DNA from: Archangium sp.
Lineage (GTDB): Bacteria > Myxococcota > Myxococcia > Myxococcales > Myxococcaceae
Length of the DNA stretch: 64,000 bases
Reading direction: 5' to 3'
Assembly (NCBI GenBank): GCA_030681645.1
Contig: JAUXRX010000028.1
Span: 40,862-104,861 of the forward strand
Shown: positions 34,511 to 43,579 of the stretch, piece by piece
How the letters are laid out: the number at the start of each line of letters is the position of its first letter
How positions within the stretch are numbered: position 1 is the stretch's first letter
The notes under the pieces: generated by a model
What the model saw: the letters and a program-made list of their open reading frames with translations, nothing else
Told to the model about the DNA's origin: nothing
The model's database searches: none
Program-made: the position numbers and the translations under genes

Positions 34511-34984
34511 GTGAGCGAAATCGTCAACCGGGTGCTGAAGAAGTTCGTCGACGCGGGCGCGCCGTTCTCCAGCGCCGACTTCGCGAAGGAAGCGGGCGTC
34601 ACCCGGCAGGCCGTGCACCGCCACCTCAGCCGCCTGGTGAAGGACGGCACCCTGACGGTGAGCGGCAAGGCGCGCGCGGCGCGGTACCAGAAGGTGGTGC
34701 TGCTGCGGCAGAAGGTCGAGGTGGCGAGTGCGGGCAGCTTCTACCGGCTCTCCGCGCGGCTCTTGATGCTCGACGTGGTGGCCGGCCACGTGACGATGGA
34801 CTTCACCGGCGTGATGGAGCTCGGCGACGAGTTCCTCGAGGAGCTCTTCCTGGTCTGGGCGCCCGCGCACCCGCGCGTGACCGTGCAGGTGGTGCACCTG
34901 CCCTCGAAGTTCGCCGCCCAGTTCTTCGCCTTCGCGCGCCGGGCTGTCTCCCTCTCCCTGCGAAGCGGGGAGAGGGCAGGGTGA
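34511..34984 (+). CDS. Winged-helix regulator with C-terminal STAS-like DUF4325 domain
   Basis: A 157-residue protein from GTG 34511. Residues about 5-65 form a winged helix (FAKEAGVTRQAVHRHLSRLV, KDGTLTVSGKARAARYQKV). Residues about 88-140 match the STAS-like DUF4325 pattern (VTMDFTGVMELGDEFLEEL, VTVQVVHLPSKFAAQFF). It is a predicted DNA-binding regulator whose output or partner domain is STAS-like. The GTCAAC array directly upstream suggests autoregulation. The last residues (SLSLRSGERAG) are encoded by a repeat hairpin, so the natural C-terminus may have been altered. Confidence 0.82.
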   Translation: MSEIVNRVLKKFVDAGAPFSSADFAKEAGVTRQAVHRHLSRLVKDGTLTVSGKARAARYQKVVLLRQKVEVASAGSFYRLSARLLMLDVVAGHVTMDFTGVMELGDEFLEELFLVWAPAHPRVTVQVVHLPSKFAAQFFAFARRAVSLSLRSGERAG

Positions 34985-35056
34985 GGGGCAGAATCGCACC
35001 CAACTGAGCCCCTCACCCGGCCTGCGGCCGACCTCTCCCCGCTGCGCAGGGAGAGG
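34949..35056. repeat. Inverted GGGAGAGG repeat hairpin, probable two-way terminator
   Basis: Two hairpins (CCTCTCCC...GGGGAGAGG at 34951-34975; CCTCTCCCC...GGGAGAGG at 35032-35056) flank a longer inverted pair, CAGGGTGAGGGGC at 34978 and GCCCCTCACCCGG at 35008. The array lies between convergent genes and includes the last codons of the HTH-DUF4325 gene. The same repeat type appears at 55691 and 56461. Confidence 0.85.
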
Positions 35057-35062
35057 TTGGGA

Positions 35063-36040
35063 CTAACGCTTCGCCTGCAACAGCGCGCAGGTCTTCTCCC
35101 CCACGCTCTTGTCCCTGCACGCCACGTCGATCAGCTCGACGTTCTCCGCGAGCAGCGCGCCCTTCACCCAGCCGTGCTGCGCCACGTCGTAGGCCACGCG
35201 CAGCTTGTACGCCGCCAGGCTCGAGAGCTTCTTCGGCTTGAACGCGCGGTACGGGTTGGTGAACAGGTACGGCCGCCCCCCGGGGGGATCCGGCAGCTGC
35301 GCGTTCGCCTCGGAGTCGCTGAGCACCGCCCACAACAACCGCTGCCGCGCCGTGCGCACGCCGTCAGCCACCACGCGCTGCAGCTCGGGGTTGCCCAGGG
35401 CAGGCGAGGCGAGCAGCTTCTTGAGCTCGGGCATCGCGCCGCTCTCGTGCGCCTCGGAATAGTCGCGCAGCCACTTCGCTGCCTGCTTCGCCTCCGCCGG
35501 CTGCGCGGCGATCACCGCCCAGGTGGGGCCCGCCGACACGCCGCTGTGCGTGACCTCCTCGGTGTTCTTCGCGCGGAAGGTGAAGACGCCCGCATCGAGC
35601 GGCCACTTCTCGGGCGTGCTCCCGGTGCGCTCGAGCTGCGAGCCCGCCAGGCGATACGCGCCGTCGCAGCGCTCGAACGGAAACGAGTCGCAGCGCGCGC
35701 CCCCGTCGCAGCCCGCCACCGCGCAGCGCTCCCAGGCCGCGCGCGTGAACGTGCCCTCGAGGTCGAGGTCGACCCCCCCGTCGGTCGGGCGCCAGCGGTA
35801 GGTGGTGGGCCTCCCCAGCCAGCCCATCTCCTTGAACATCGCCTCGGGAGGCTCGGCCAGCTCCGAGACCACCTGCAGCGCGGAAGGCTGGCTGCCGGTG
35901 ATCACCCGCAGGTCCCTCAGCGTGGCGCGGTACTTCACGTCGGCGGCGCCGAGCGTGATGGTCGCCTCCACTTCGGCAGGCGCGATGGGACAGCCAGTAG
36001 CGAAGATCAAGGCGGCGAGCAGGGGGACGCGGGTCATCAC
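35063..36040 (-). CDS. Lipoprotein of unknown function
   Basis: A 325-residue exported lipoprotein: signal peptide TRVPLLAALIFATGC with lipobox. The mature part starts with a beta-rich domain (VEATITLGAADVKYRATLRD, GVDLDLEGTFTR, a CAVAGCDGGARC cluster). A helical C-terminal region follows (TARQRLLWAVLSDSEANAQL, KKLSSLAAYKLRVAYDVAQH). No family recognised. It converges on the regulator gene across the repeat hairpins. Confidence 0.75.
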   Translation of the reverse strand: MMTRVPLLAALIFATGCPIAPAEVEATITLGAADVKYRATLRDLRVITGSQPSALQVVSELAEPPEAMFKEMGWLGRPTTYRWRPTDGGVDLDLEGTFTRAAWERCAVAGCDGGARCDSFPFERCDGAYRLAGSQLERTGSTPEKWPLDAGVFTFRAKNTEEVTHSGVSAGPTWAVIAAQPAEAKQAAKWLRDYSEAHESGAMPELKKLLASPALGNPELQRVVADGVRTARQRLLWAVLSDSEANAQLPDPPGGRPYLFTNPYRAFKPKKLSSLAAYKLRVAYDVAQHGWVKGALLAENVELIDVACRDKSVGEKTCALLQAKR

Positions 36041-36114
36041 GACCCGGACTCTGGCCGGAAAATCGTCAGCAGCGCGCGAAGAAAGCGGCGAGAGTAGAAG
36101 CAGGTTTTGAGGGG

Positions 36115-37986
36115 GTGCGCATGGCTGCTGATGGGCGGGCGTCCTACGGCCAGGTGTTCGACGTCTCCGACGAGGCGCTCCTGGTGTGTGACCCGGGTGG
36201 GGTCTGCCTCGCGGCCAACGCGCGCGCAGCGCAGCTCTCGCGTGTCAGCCGCGAGGGCCTGGTCGGCCAGCCCCTCGAGGCGCTGCTCGCGCGTCACGTC
36301 CTGAGGGAAGTCACCCGCCAGTCGCTGCCCAACGGCGAAGTGCTGGTGCTGCTCCGCGACCGGGTTCGGCTCTCTGCGCAGCAGTTCGAGTTCATGCTGG
36401 AGCGCTCGAGCGAGGAGGTCTTCCTGATACGCCGCGACGGCTCGTTCGCGTACGTCAACCAGGCCGCGGCGCGCAGCCTGGGCTACTCGCGCGACGAGCT
36501 GCTCGCCCTGAACGTCACGGCGGTCGATCCCGACTACGGGCCCCGCTTCGCCGCGCACCTCGACACGCTCAAGGACACCGTCGCGGCCCCCTTCGAGACG
36601 ACGCACCTGACCAGGGACGGGCGCCGGCTGCACAAGGAGATCAACGCCGCGCACCTCGCCCTCGACGGCGTCGACGTGGTGTGCGCCTTCGTGCGCGACG
36701 TCACCGCCCGCAAGCGCGCCGAGGCCGAGCTGCGCCAGGTGACCCGGCTCTACGGGCTGCGCAGCCAGATCAACCACTCCGTGGTGGAGGTGAAGGACCG
36801 GGTCGCTCTCTTCGACGCCGTCTGCCGCGCCGCCGTCGACTTCGGGTTTCACATGGCGTGGGTGGGGACGCTCTCGCCTGAAGGCCTGGTGGTGCCGGTG
36901 GCCCAGGCCGGCCACGTCGACCGCTACCTCGATGGGCTGGTGGTCGACGTGCGCGACGAGCGGCTCTCGCGGGGGCCGACGGGCGTGGCCGTGCGCGAAG
37001 GCCGTCTCGACGTCTGCGCCGACATCGCCGCCGAAGCCCGCATGCGGCCGTGGTTCGAGCGCGCGCTCAGCCACGGCTTCCTCGCCTCGGCCGCGGTGCC
37101 CCTGCGCACGCGCGGGCGGGTGGTGGGCGCGCTGAACCTCTACGCGTCCGAGCCCGGCTTCTTCTCCGAGCGCGAGTGCCAGCTGCTGCGCGAGGTGGGG
37201 GCCGATCTCTCGTACGCGCTCGACGCGCTCGACTCGAGGGCCGAGCGCGAGCAACTCCGCGACCAGCTCGACCAGGCGCGCACGCTCGAGTCGGTGGGCC
37301 GGCTGGCGGGCGGCCTGGCGCACGACTTCAACAACCTGCTCACCGTCATCCTCGGCAGCGTCGACTATGCCCTCGAGGCGATCGGCGAGAAGCACCCCGC
37401 GGCCCCCGCGCTCGAGGAGAGCCGCGACGCCGCGCGCCGCTCAGCCGAGCTCACCAGCCAACTGCTCACGTTCGCCCGCCGGCAGCCCCGCACGCCCCGC
37501 GTGCTCGACTTCAACGCCACCATCGAAGGCTCGCTCAAGCTGCTGGGCCGGCTCGTCGGTCCCGGCGCCACGCTCCACTGGCGCCCCGGGCCGGGGCTCT
37601 GGGCGCTGCGCGCCGACGCCTCGCAGCTGGACCAGGTCCTCACCAACCTCTGCGTGAACGCGCGCGACGCGCTCGGGCCCGCGGGGAACATCACCCTCGC
37701 CACCGCGAACGTCACCCTCGACGAGGCGACCGCGAGAGCGCTCACCCTCGCGCCCGGGCAGTACGTCTCGCTCACCGTGACGGACGACGGCTCGGGCATG
37801 ACCGCCGAGGTGCTCCCCCGCATCTTCGAGCCGTTCTTCACCACCAAGCGCCCGGGCAAGGGCACGGGCCTCGGCCTCGCCACCGTGTACGGCATCGTCA
37901 AACAGAACGGCGGCCACATCACGGTGAGCAGCACGGCCGGCGCCGGCAGCACGTTCACGGTCTACCTGCCGCGCCACGCGGGGTAG
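36115..37986 (+). CDS. PAS-GAF sensor histidine kinase
   Basis: A 623-residue cytoplasmic histidine kinase. A degenerate PAS domain lies at about 12-80, a clear PAS at about 88-205 (FEFMLERSSEEVFLIRRDGS, GYSRDEL, VRDVTARKRAEAE) and a GAF domain at about 225-375. The HisKA helix has the phospho-acceptor in GGLAHDFNNLLTVI (about 402). The HATPase has its N box NLCVNARDALG, DDGSGM, IFEPFFTTK and KGTGLGLATVYGIV. No receiver is fused and no response regulator gene is adjacent, so it is an orphan. GTG 36115 and ATG 36121 are alternative starts. Confidence 0.94.
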   Translation: MRMAADGRASYGQVFDVSDEALLVCDPGGVCLAANARAAQLSRVSREGLVGQPLEALLARHVLREVTRQSLPNGEVLVLLRDRVRLSAQQFEFMLERSSEEVFLIRRDGSFAYVNQAAARSLGYSRDELLALNVTAVDPDYGPRFAAHLDTLKDTVAAPFETTHLTRDGRRLHKEINAAHLALDGVDVVCAFVRDVTARKRAEAELRQVTRLYGLRSQINHSVVEVKDRVALFDAVCRAAVDFGFHMAWVGTLSPEGLVVPVAQAGHVDRYLDGLVVDVRDERLSRGPTGVAVREGRLDVCADIAAEARMRPWFERALSHGFLASAAVPLRTRGRVVGALNLYASEPGFFSERECQLLREVGADLSYALDALDSRAEREQLRDQLDQARTLESVGRLAGGLAHDFNNLLTVILGSVDYALEAIGEKHPAAPALEESRDAARRSAELTSQLLTFARRQPRTPRVLDFNATIEGSLKLLGRLVGPGATLHWRPGPGLWALRADASQLDQVLTNLCVNARDALGPAGNITLATANVTLDEATARALTLAPGQYVSLTVTDDGSGMTAEVLPRIFEPFFTTKRPGKGTGLGLATVYGIVKQNGGHITVSSTAGAGSTFTVYLPRHAG

Positions 37987-37987
37987 C

Positions 37988-38017
37988 GCCCCCTCGACTC
38001 CGCTCGGGATGAACGGT
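37988..38017. repeat. Dispersed 28-bp repeat, copy 4
   Basis: GCCCCCTCGACTCCGCTCGG followed by GATGAACGGT, directly after the histidine kinase stop. A one-base variant (GATGAAC for GGTGAAC). Confidence 0.88.
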
Positions 38018-38077
38018 GGGGTGAACCGTGCAGCACCCGCCACGACACATGGCTCCTCGAACCACCGGAGGATGCAC

Positions 38078-39391
38078 ATGCACTCACGTTCTTTCCTGGC
38101 CCTCGTCGCCGTCTCTCTCCTCTCGCTCCCCGCGCTGGCGCAGGACAACCCCGAGTGCCTCGGAAGCCAGTGCGGCCGGCCGATGGAAGAAGGGGGCGGA
38201 GGCGGCGGCGCCTGCGTCGACGGCGTCTGCGTGGGCGGCGGCTGCTCGGTCTGGGTCGCGTACACCGACGACGGCAAGACGCTCTCGTACACCGATGACG
38301 CCGACGGTGACGGCAGGTCGGACACCACCGACAACTGTCCCTTCGCCAGCAACCGCGATCAGCTCGACGGCGACGGTGACGCGGTGGGCGACAGCTGCGA
38401 CTCGTGCGCGGGGGTGTCGAACTTCGCCCAGCTCGACAGCGACGGGGACTCTCGAGGAGACGCCTGCGATGACGACCTCGACGGCGACGGCGTGCCCAAC
38501 GCGGGAGATCTCTGCGCGCGCCTTCCCAACGCCAACCAGCGCGACACCGACGGCGATCGCCTGGGCGACGTGTGTGATTCCGACGACGACGCCGACGGCC
38601 TGCTCGACACCGTCGACACCTGCCCACTGCTGCCCAACCCCGACAACCGGCAGCTGAGCGACCCCCGCTGCAACGCCGACCAGGACGCCGACAACGTGTC
38701 CGACGCGTTCGACAACTGCGTGGCCTCGGCCAACCCCAACCAGGCCGACTTCGATCTCGACGGCCTGGGCGACGGCTGCGATCTCGATCGCGACGACGAC
38801 GGCATCCTCAACCCCGCCGACAACTGCCCCGGCGCGCGCAACCGCGGCCAGTGGGACGAAGACGCCGACGGCTCGGGCGACGCCTGCGACGCGCGCTACT
38901 GCGTGGTGGTCGATCCCTCGAACAGGGAAGACTGCCTCGACCCGAACGGTCCCTTCCGCGTGCACGGCGGCGGGCAGGTGACGCTGAAGGCCGGCGAGCG
39001 GTTCCGCCTGCCCCTCTTCGCCAACCGCAACGGCGCGGCCATCGAGTACGTGTGGACCGTCACGAAGCGCCCCGCGGGCTCACGCGCCGCCATCGAGGCG
39101 CCGCAGGGCGTGGTGATGCAGTCGAACCGGTGGATGTACTCGTACGAGCAGGGCCGGGCGCCCACCTTCACCGCCGACGTCGACGGGGACTACGCGCTCC
39201 AGCTCCAGGCGAAGCTCGTGTTCGTTGATCGCGTGTACCCCGACAACCGCACCTCCACTTCCTCCCTGGCCATGCACGCGATGAACGGCGAAGGCGCCTC
39301 GTCCTGCAGCGCGGTGCCGCTGGACGCCTCGACGCTCCTCCTCGGCCTGGGTGCTCTGGCGCTCGTGGTCTCCCGCCGCCGCCGCGTCTGA
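38078..39391 (+). CDS. Thrombospondin type-3 repeat protein with MYXO-CTERM-like tail
   Basis: A 437-residue secreted protein. Signal peptide HSRSFLALVAVSLLSLPALA, then seven or so thrombospondin type-3 calcium-binding repeats (about 70-270; DADGDGRSDTTDNCP, DLDGDGVPNAGDLC and similar). A beta-sandwich-like domain follows (about 285-400). The end SCSAVPLDASTLLLGLGALA plus RRRR is a Cys-hydrophobic-Arg tail of the MYXO-CTERM kind, used for sorting to the myxobacterial surface. ATG 38078 is 6 bases after GGAGG; ATG 38072 is an alternative. Confidence 0.9.
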   Translation: MHSRSFLALVAVSLLSLPALAQDNPECLGSQCGRPMEEGGGGGGACVDGVCVGGGCSVWVAYTDDGKTLSYTDDADGDGRSDTTDNCPFASNRDQLDGDGDAVGDSCDSCAGVSNFAQLDSDGDSRGDACDDDLDGDGVPNAGDLCARLPNANQRDTDGDRLGDVCDSDDDADGLLDTVDTCPLLPNPDNRQLSDPRCNADQDADNVSDAFDNCVASANPNQADFDLDGLGDGCDLDRDDDGILNPADNCPGARNRGQWDEDADGSGDACDARYCVVVDPSNREDCLDPNGPFRVHGGGQVTLKAGERFRLPLFANRNGAAIEYVWTVTKRPAGSRAAIEAPQGVVMQSNRWMYSYEQGRAPTFTADVDGDYALQLQAKLVFVDRVYPDNRTSTSSLAMHAMNGEGASSCSAVPLDASTLLLGLGALALVVSRRRRV

Positions 39392-39406
39392 TCCGTAGGC
39401 GCCACC

Positions 39407-39434
39407 CCACACCGGATCGCCTGGTCCGGTGTGG
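39407..39434 (+). terminator. Stem-loop after the TSP3-repeat gene
   Basis: CCACACCGGA-TCGCCTGG-TCCGGTGTGG is a perfect 10-bp stem with an 8-base loop, 16 bases past the stop codon. It separates this gene from the sigma-factor operon. No T tract. Confidence 0.65.
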
Positions 39435-39496
39435 CAACCACTTGATCTCCCACACTGGCGCCCATTGGCGCACCACTCGCAGAGAGGGAAGTCGCC

Positions 39497-40198
39497 ATGG
39501 GCCTCCGCTTTGCGCAAACCCTCGAGATGTGGGCTTTTGAACCGCGGAAAGAGCCTCGCGACACGAGGCCTCCCGTGGCTGCCCTTCGGACCTCCCGCCC
39601 CGTGCCCTTCCCTGAGACCGACGACCGGCTGCTCGAGTCTCTCCGGGCGAAGCGCCCCGGCGCGTGGCTGCAGTTCTACGACGCGTTCGCGCCCTACGTG
39701 CTCTCGGTGCTGCGGCGGGTGATGGGGCCGGACCGCGAGCTGGAAGACCTGCTGCAGGACGTCTTCGCCCGCGCGCTCGAGGGCATCGACCGCGTGCGTG
39801 ACGCTGAGAAATTGAAGCCCTGGCTGCGCGGGCTGACGGTGTTCACCGCCCGCGAGCTGCTGCGCCGCAGGAAGTGGCGCAGCTGGCTGCCGCTCGGAAA
39901 TCCGGAAGAAGAGGAAGACGTGATTCCGTACCCCACCACCACCGATGCGCTCGAGGAGCGGATGCTCCTTCGCAAGGTGAAGGCCGTGCTCGACAGCCTC
40001 CCGGTGGACGATCGCCTCGCCTTCACCCTGCGTCACTTCGAGGGCCTCGAGCTCACCGAGGTCGCCCAGACGATGAAGATGTCCCTCTCCACCGCCAAGC
40101 GCCGCATCTGGCGGGCCGAGGCCGAGTTCAAACGCCGCGCCTGCGCCGATCGCGAGCTGCGCGCCTGCTTCGACGAAGGGACGGTGTTCGCGTCATGA
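39497..40198 (+). CDS. ECF-type RNA polymerase sigma factor
   Basis: A 233-residue sigma factor. After a 40-residue N-terminal extension come sigma region 2 (about 50-115; GPDRELEDLLQDVFARALEG, LKPWLRGLTVFTARELLRRR) and region 4 (about 155-215; RMLLRKVKAVLDSLPVDDRL, LTEVAQTMKMSLSTAKRRIW). It directs RNA polymerase to a specific promoter set. The ATG is preceded by AGAGAGGGAAG. Its stop overlaps the start of the FecR-like gene (ATGA), the usual sign of a sigma/anti-sigma pair. Confidence 0.95.
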   Translation: MGLRFAQTLEMWAFEPRKEPRDTRPPVAALRTSRPVPFPETDDRLLESLRAKRPGAWLQFYDAFAPYVLSVLRRVMGPDRELEDLLQDVFARALEGIDRVRDAEKLKPWLRGLTVFTARELLRRRKWRSWLPLGNPEEEEDVIPYPTTTDALEERMLLRKVKAVLDSLPVDDRLAFTLRHFEGLELTEVAQTMKMSLSTAKRRIWRAEAEFKRRACADRELRACFDEGTVFAS

Positions 40199-41406
40199 GT
40201 GACCTCGACACCATCTCCAAACGCTACGAGAAAGCGCTCGGCTCGCAGCGTGACTCGAAGAGCATCCTCACCCAGGCCCGCGCGCGCTTCGCCGAGAAGC
40301 TGCACGGCGTCGACACCCCCGCGCCTTCCCGCTGGCGCTTCGTGGTGCCCGCGTTCGGCCTGGTCGCGGCGGCCGCGGTGCTCACCTTCGTCTTCTTCCC
40401 CGAGGCGCCGCTGGGCGTGACGCTGCGCGGTCAGCCTGATCAGCCCGTCGACTTCGTGCAGGCGGCTGCGTCGACCGAAGAGGTGGTGGACTTCAGCGAC
40501 GGCAGCGAGGTGCGCGTGCGCGGCTCGTCGCAGATGCGCATTCTCGGCGTGACGCCCGAGGGGGCGCAGGTCTCACTCGAGCGCGGCGCGGCGCACGTGG
40601 CGGTGGTGCACCGGCAGAAGACGAAGTGGGTGTTCTCGGCCGGGCCGTACCGGGTGCACGTGGTGGGCACGCAGTTCGAGCTGAAGTGGAACCCCGAGAC
40701 GGGGGGCCTCGAGGTCGAGATGGATGACGGCATCGTCGAGGTCGATGGGCCGGGCCTCGCGCGGCAGCGCGTCACCTCGCGGCAGAAGCTCGAGGCGTTC
40801 GCCGAGCCGGCCAGCGCGTCGCTCTATCTCGAGCCGCTCACGCCGGATCCGGCCGAGACCGCCAGCGTCACCCGCCGCCGTCCCCGGGTGCAGAAGGAAC
40901 AACCGGTGGCGGTGGAGAAGCCTGCGGAAAAGCCGGTCGTACTCGGCGCGTCGTGGCGCTACCTCGCGGACAAGGGCGACGCGGTCGGGGCGATGAACGC
41001 CGCCGAGCAGGCGGGCTTCACCTGGCTCGCGAACTCGATGCCCCGCGGGGACGTGCTGGTGCTCGGTGACGTGGCGCGCAAGGCGAAGCAGCCGGCGCGG
41101 GCGATGGAAGCCTGGCTCGCGGTGCGGGCGCGCTTCGGCGGCACGGTGGGCGCCAGCGAAGCGGCGCTGCGGCTGGGGCACCTCGCGGAGGACCAGCGCG
41201 ACGTCGACGAGGCGGTGCGGTGGTACTCGGAAGCTGCGCGCGAGGCACCGAACGCGGCGACGGCGCCTGAGGCGCTGGGAGACTGGCTCGGCGTGCTCGT
41301 GCGTGCGGAGCGGACCGCCGACGCGAAGAAGATCGCGGGCGAGTACCTGAAGCGATTCAAGAACGGGCCTGATGCGCCGGCTGCCCGGGCGGTGCTCGCG
41401 AAGTGA
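40195..41406 (+). CDS. FecR-like membrane protein, probable sigma regulator
   Basis: A 403-residue protein. A short cytoplasmic N-terminus (about 1-40) could bind the sigma factor. One membrane helix follows (VVPAFGLVAAAAVLTFVFF, about 46-63), then a periplasmic FecR domain (about 85-215; VVDFSDGSEVRVRGSSQMRI, VGTQFELKWNPETGG). The C-terminal part (about 270-400) has helical TPR-like repeats (ARAMEAWLAVRARFGG, EAALRLGHLAEDQRDVDEAV). ATG 40195 overlaps the sigma-factor stop. It probably controls that sigma factor in response to an envelope signal. Confidence 0.88.
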   Translation: MSDLDTISKRYEKALGSQRDSKSILTQARARFAEKLHGVDTPAPSRWRFVVPAFGLVAAAAVLTFVFFPEAPLGVTLRGQPDQPVDFVQAAASTEEVVDFSDGSEVRVRGSSQMRILGVTPEGAQVSLERGAAHVAVVHRQKTKWVFSAGPYRVHVVGTQFELKWNPETGGLEVEMDDGIVEVDGPGLARQRVTSRQKLEAFAEPASASLYLEPLTPDPAETASVTRRRPRVQKEQPVAVEKPAEKPVVLGASWRYLADKGDAVGAMNAAEQAGFTWLANSMPRGDVLVLGDVARKAKQPARAMEAWLAVRARFGGTVGASEAALRLGHLAEDQRDVDEAVRWYSEAAREAPNAATAPEALGDWLGVLVRAERTADAKKIAGEYLKRFKNGPDAPAARAVLAK

Positions 41407-41503
41407 TGACGTCTCTCGGGGAGAGGGCGAACAGTCCTCGGAGCGTGGGCTACCCGCTCGAGGTCGCAGAAACTCCGTTCGCTCCTCCGCGGCAGCGGTG
41501 AGT

Positions 41504-43273
41504 TCAGCTCCGGCTGAAATGGGAGCAGAGGATCGCGTCGAGGTCCATCCGGACGCGCCGCCTGACGGCCTCGCGCTCTGCTGCGAGGTGTTCGCCGTGG
41601 AGCTCCGACCAGGTGGCGACCACCTCGGCCAACAGCCCGTCGTCACGGTGCAGCGCCGCGCGACCGTTCTCCACGGCAGCGGACTGTCTCGTCGAGAAGC
41701 CTCCCCTCATCGGCACCACGGGTCGCCAGTCGGGCACGAACCGTTCCCCCAGCCGCGCGCGCGCCGCCTCCAGCGCGGACGCCCAACGGGACGACTCCGG
41801 CTCGAAGCCCTCGAGTTCGGCGTGCGTGTGAGAGGTCGCAAAGTGCTCGAGCACCCAGCGCCGGAGCCCCGGTACGGCCACCGCATCGCAGCGCCGGAGC
41901 ACCTTCGTCAGGGCCTCGCCGAGCTCCTCGGCGACCAGCCGGCCCTCGAGCAGCTCGAGCCGTTGCTCGAGGAGCGCCAGCTGCGGTGAGTTCGCCCGGC
42001 TCTCCACGGCGAGTCGATGCTCGAGGAAGGCGTCGAGCGCCAGCGCTGGCGTGATGCCGACCGCTGCGCCGTCGAGGAGGGCGCGCTGCTCCACCTTGAC
42101 GATGGCGCTCAGCGCGTGCTCGAGCTGACCGCGCGCTCTGTCAGAGAAGACCACGTGCTCGAGGTCGGCGACGAGCGTCACGTGGGCCGGTGTCGTCACG
42201 AGCTGAACGGTGCTGACACCCTCGAGCGCGCCGGCTGCGTGGAGGGATTCGAGGTGAGCGAGCGCCCGACTCCACGACACCAGCGATGGGAGTCGTCGAA
42301 CCACGATGCGTGCACGACGTTCCCTTCGGCCAACCTCGACCTCCAGCTCGGGCGCGAGCCACACTGACCCCTCCGGCGTTTCCAGTTTGGCCGGGCCCAC
42401 GACGGTGTGCAGCGGCCGACGCAGGGGCAGCGTCAAGAGCAGCTGCACCGCGGACGCCATCGTCTTCGCGCCGCCAAACGGAAGCTCGAGTTCGCAGTGC
42501 CCCAGCCGCCCACGGAGCAGGAAGTACGGCACCCGCGCGGGAAACGGCTGAGTCGGTGGGGCCCAACCGGACGGGAGCAACAGCGTCGCGATGGGCGTCA
42601 GGCAGAGCGCTGGGTCCGCTGCGCCGGGGCTCGTCAGCAGCCGCGGCTCACCAGAGGTGAGCGCGGTGACGGCGCCCGAGAGCTCGCCGAGGAGAGGGTC
42701 CTCCCCGAGCTCCTCCCGCAGCAGGCGCTCCACCGCGCGGAGCGGACGCGGCTCGCGGCCCGGCAAGGCCCCGAGCGCCTGCAGCCCCAGGAGCAACGCG
42801 CGCTCGGCGGGGGTGAGGCCGTCGCGCAGGTCGACCAGCGAGCGCTGGGTCGGCGGCACCTCGAGTACGGGTCGCACGCGAGGACGCCGTGCCCGGCCAG
42901 GCTGGAGTTCGCGCAGGCGCAGGAGGAGGCGGCGGCGATCGGGCGGCCATGCGGCCGCAGCGAGGCTGAGCTCCTCGATGCTGTCCTCGTTGACCGACTT
43001 GACGCACCGAGCGAGCGCTCCTGCGTCTTCCCGGAGCCACGCGTCCGCGAGCCTGTCGGCGAAGGGCTGGTTCTCGCCCACCGCTGGCGGCGGAGGTTCG
43101 GCTGCGCGGCGCGGAGCGGGGCTGGCAGCGAGGGACGCACGGAGCTCGAGCACCCGCTGACGGGCGGCGGCGATCGCGTCGGGGCGGGGGCGGAACAGCT
43201 GCACGTCCTCCAACTCGTTCTCCGCCTCGACGAGCGCGGTGCGCAGCTCGTCGATGCTGACCCTACCCGCCAT
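41504..43273 (-). CDS. Large hypothetical protein with a faint GyrA/ParC-like segment
   Basis: A 589-residue protein from ATG 43273 (AGRVSIDELRTALVEAENEL). The N-terminal third is helical with an Arg-rich end. The middle has beta-rich sequence (VWLAPELEVEVGRRERRARI, TPAHVTLVADLEHVVF). About residues 415-470 (LALDAFLEHRLAVESR, LEQRLELLEGRLVAEELGEA) resemble the GyrA/ParC segment 'LL.AFLEHR..V..RR...L..A..R.HILEG'. The topoisomerase catalytic tyrosine context (AAYRYTE) is absent. I do not assign a function. Confidence 0.6.
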   Translation of the reverse strand: MAGRVSIDELRTALVEAENELEDVQLFRPRPDAIAAARQRVLELRASLAASPAPRRAAEPPPPAVGENQPFADRLADAWLREDAGALARCVKSVNEDSIEELSLAAAAWPPDRRRLLLRLRELQPGRARRPRVRPVLEVPPTQRSLVDLRDGLTPAERALLLGLQALGALPGREPRPLRAVERLLREELGEDPLLGELSGAVTALTSGEPRLLTSPGAADPALCLTPIATLLLPSGWAPPTQPFPARVPYFLLRGRLGHCELELPFGGAKTMASAVQLLLTLPLRRPLHTVVGPAKLETPEGSVWLAPELEVEVGRRERRARIVVRRLPSLVSWSRALAHLESLHAAGALEGVSTVQLVTTPAHVTLVADLEHVVFSDRARGQLEHALSAIVKVEQRALLDGAAVGITPALALDAFLEHRLAVESRANSPQLALLEQRLELLEGRLVAEELGEALTKVLRRCDAVAVPGLRRWVLEHFATSHTHAELEGFEPESSRWASALEAARARLGERFVPDWRPVVPMRGGFSTRQSAAVENGRAALHRDDGLLAEVVATWSELHGEHLAAEREAVRRRVRMDLDAILCSHFSRS

Positions 43274-43579
43274 GCGATGACCCCTGCGGTGGAGAGTACG
43301 CCCCCGCACCGTCTGCCGCTACGAGCCGCGCGTCAGCGCGTCGTGCGACGAAGTCACAGCCCTTCTCTGGCGCGATTCAAGTCGGTCTCGGGGTCGGGGT
43401 CGGTTCTGGGTCGCTTCCGGTCGGTTTCGGTTTCGGGGTTGGTTTCGGGGTCGGTCTCCGGGTCGGTCTCGGGGTCGGTCTCGGGGTCGGCGACGGGATC
43501 GGGATCGGTTTCGCGATCGGGTACGGCGTCGGTTTCGCCTCTCGCCTCTCGGTTCTCGGGAGATGCGGGGGCTGGTGTG
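43274..43579. other. Spacer containing GGTCGG-type tandem repeats
   Basis: No gene. From about 43381 to 43545 the plus strand is built of 6- and 12-base near-repeats of GGTCTCGGGGTCGG and GGTTTCGGGG, with a matching C-rich minus strand. The runs of four G make G-quadruplex folding possible. It separates the large hypothetical gene from the remains of the three-gene operon on its right. Confidence 0.75.
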
